Notes under the pieces: generated by a model
What the model was told of the DNA's origin: nothing
What the model saw: the letters and a program-made list of their open reading frames with translations, nothing else
The model's database searches: none
Shown: one piece after another, positions 4,847 to 5,373 of the stretch
How the letters are laid out: every line of letters begins with the position of its first letter
Position numbering within the stretch: position 1 is the stretch's first letter
DNA from: Chloroflexota bacterium
GTDB lineage: Bacteria; Chloroflexota; Anaerolineae; Fen-1058
Length of the DNA: 5,373 nucleotides
Direction: 5' to 3'
NCBI GenBank assembly: GCA_016219235.1
Contig: JACRBO010000561.1
Span: 1 to 5,373 of the forward strand
Program-made: the position numbers and the translations under genes

Positions 4847-5373
4847 ATGCTGTCCCTTGAGTTTCACCCGCTTACGCCCGAGCGGTGGCCGGATCTGGTG
4901 GCGCTGTTTGACCATCACGGCAATCCCGGTTACTGTTGGTGCATGACGTGGCGCTTGACGAGCAAAGAGTATCAACAGCTGAATGCGGTTGGTCGTCGGA
5001 GTGCGCTGCAGTCCTTGGTTGATGCGGGCACGCCGACGGGCGTCCTGGCCTATCAGGACGGCGAGCCGATCGGCTGGTGTTCCATCGCGCCGCGCGAGAC
5101 TTATCCGCGTTTGGAGAAATCCAGAGTATTGAAGCGCCTTGACGATGCACCCGTGTGGTCGGTGGCGTGCTTTTTCGTGAAGCGTTCAATGCAGGGGCAA
5201 GGCGTCTCGCTGCAACTGCTTAACGCCGCGGTGGCCTACGCCCGATCGCAAGGCGCGCGCATTATCGAAGGCTATCCGGTCGAACCCGATCAGAGTTATC
5301 GGTTTATGGGTGCACCGTCGATCTTTGAGCAGGCGGGTTTTCACGAATCTGCTATCGCGACGAATGGCAGCAG
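4847..5373 (+). CDS. GNAT-family N-acetyltransferase, 3' truncated by the window end
   Basis: The frame is open from ATG 4847 to the last base with no stop, giving 175 residues. Family members are typically about 180-210, so only a short tail is missing. Seen: an N-terminal TPERWPDLVALF (residues 10-21) and CWCMTWR (30-36); a central strand EPIGWCSIAPR (73-83); and acetyl-CoA motif A VACFFVKRSMQGQGVSLQLL (106-125), in which QGQGVS stands for the usual R-G-x-G-x-G/A pyrophosphate loop. YPVEPDQSY then EQAGF follow, typical of this subgroup. It would acetylate an amine of an unknown small molecule or protein. In-frame ATGs at 4814 and 4826 are alternative starts that overlap the hydrolase stop, and GGGA 4816-4819 could serve the 4826 start. 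I give 4847 because it fits family N-termini. Family secure, exact start not. Confidence 0.85.
   Translation, partial: MLSLEFHPLTPERWPDLVALFDHHGNPGYCWCMTWRLTSKEYQQLNAVGRRSALQSLVDAGTPTGVLAYQDGEPIGWCSIAPRETYPRLEKSRVLKRLDDAPVWSVACFFVKRSMQGQGVSLQLLNAAVAYARSQGARIIEGYPVEPDQSYRFMGAPSIFEQAGFHESAIATNGS

Overview
This window holds seven protein genes, all on the + strand, with two partial genes at its edges. It is GC-rich and ordinary in gene density. The organism is most likely a high-GC, free-living bacterium with acyl-CoA catabolism. The 8-bp GGTAAATT tandem repeat behind a stop codon, the GC-rich dyads between genes and the mix of enzyme families remind me of Chloroflexota genomes, but no marker gene here proves that, so the taxon is an inference. 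I see no tRNA, rRNA, CRISPR array, transposase, phage gene or recognisable defence system.

Left part (1-1485): the window opens inside a carboxyltransferase (beta) subunit of a biotin-dependent acyl-CoA carboxylase, best matching methylcrotonoyl-CoA carboxylase (leucine degradation). A short tandem repeat follows its stop. Then comes a good sigma70-type promoter (TTGACT, 17 bp, TATGCT) driving an unrecognised membrane-anchored protein, which has one N-terminal transmembrane helix, a long Ala/Pro/Thr linker and a C-terminal coiled coil.

Middle intergenic region (1486-1696): this is the most structured non-coding stretch. It has a G-rich degenerate repeat, a perfect 14-bp-stem hairpin, and a three-hairpin element whose outer two hairpins are diverged copies of the same palindrome in inverted orientation, like a REP doublet (REPIN).

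Right part (1697-5373): six closely spaced same-strand genes encode a VOC/glyoxalase-fold protein, a short-chain dehydrogenase, a class I SAM methyltransferase, a small stand-alone Smr-domain protein, an alpha/beta hydrolase and a GNAT acetyltransferase (cut by the window end). A perfect 34-bp palindrome covers the dehydrogenase stop codon. Spacing (61, 52, 10, 32 and 10 bp or an overlap) would permit co-transcription, at least from the methyltransferase onward. The set suggests small-molecule modification or detoxification, but no common substrate can be read from sequence, and the genes may simply be neighbours.
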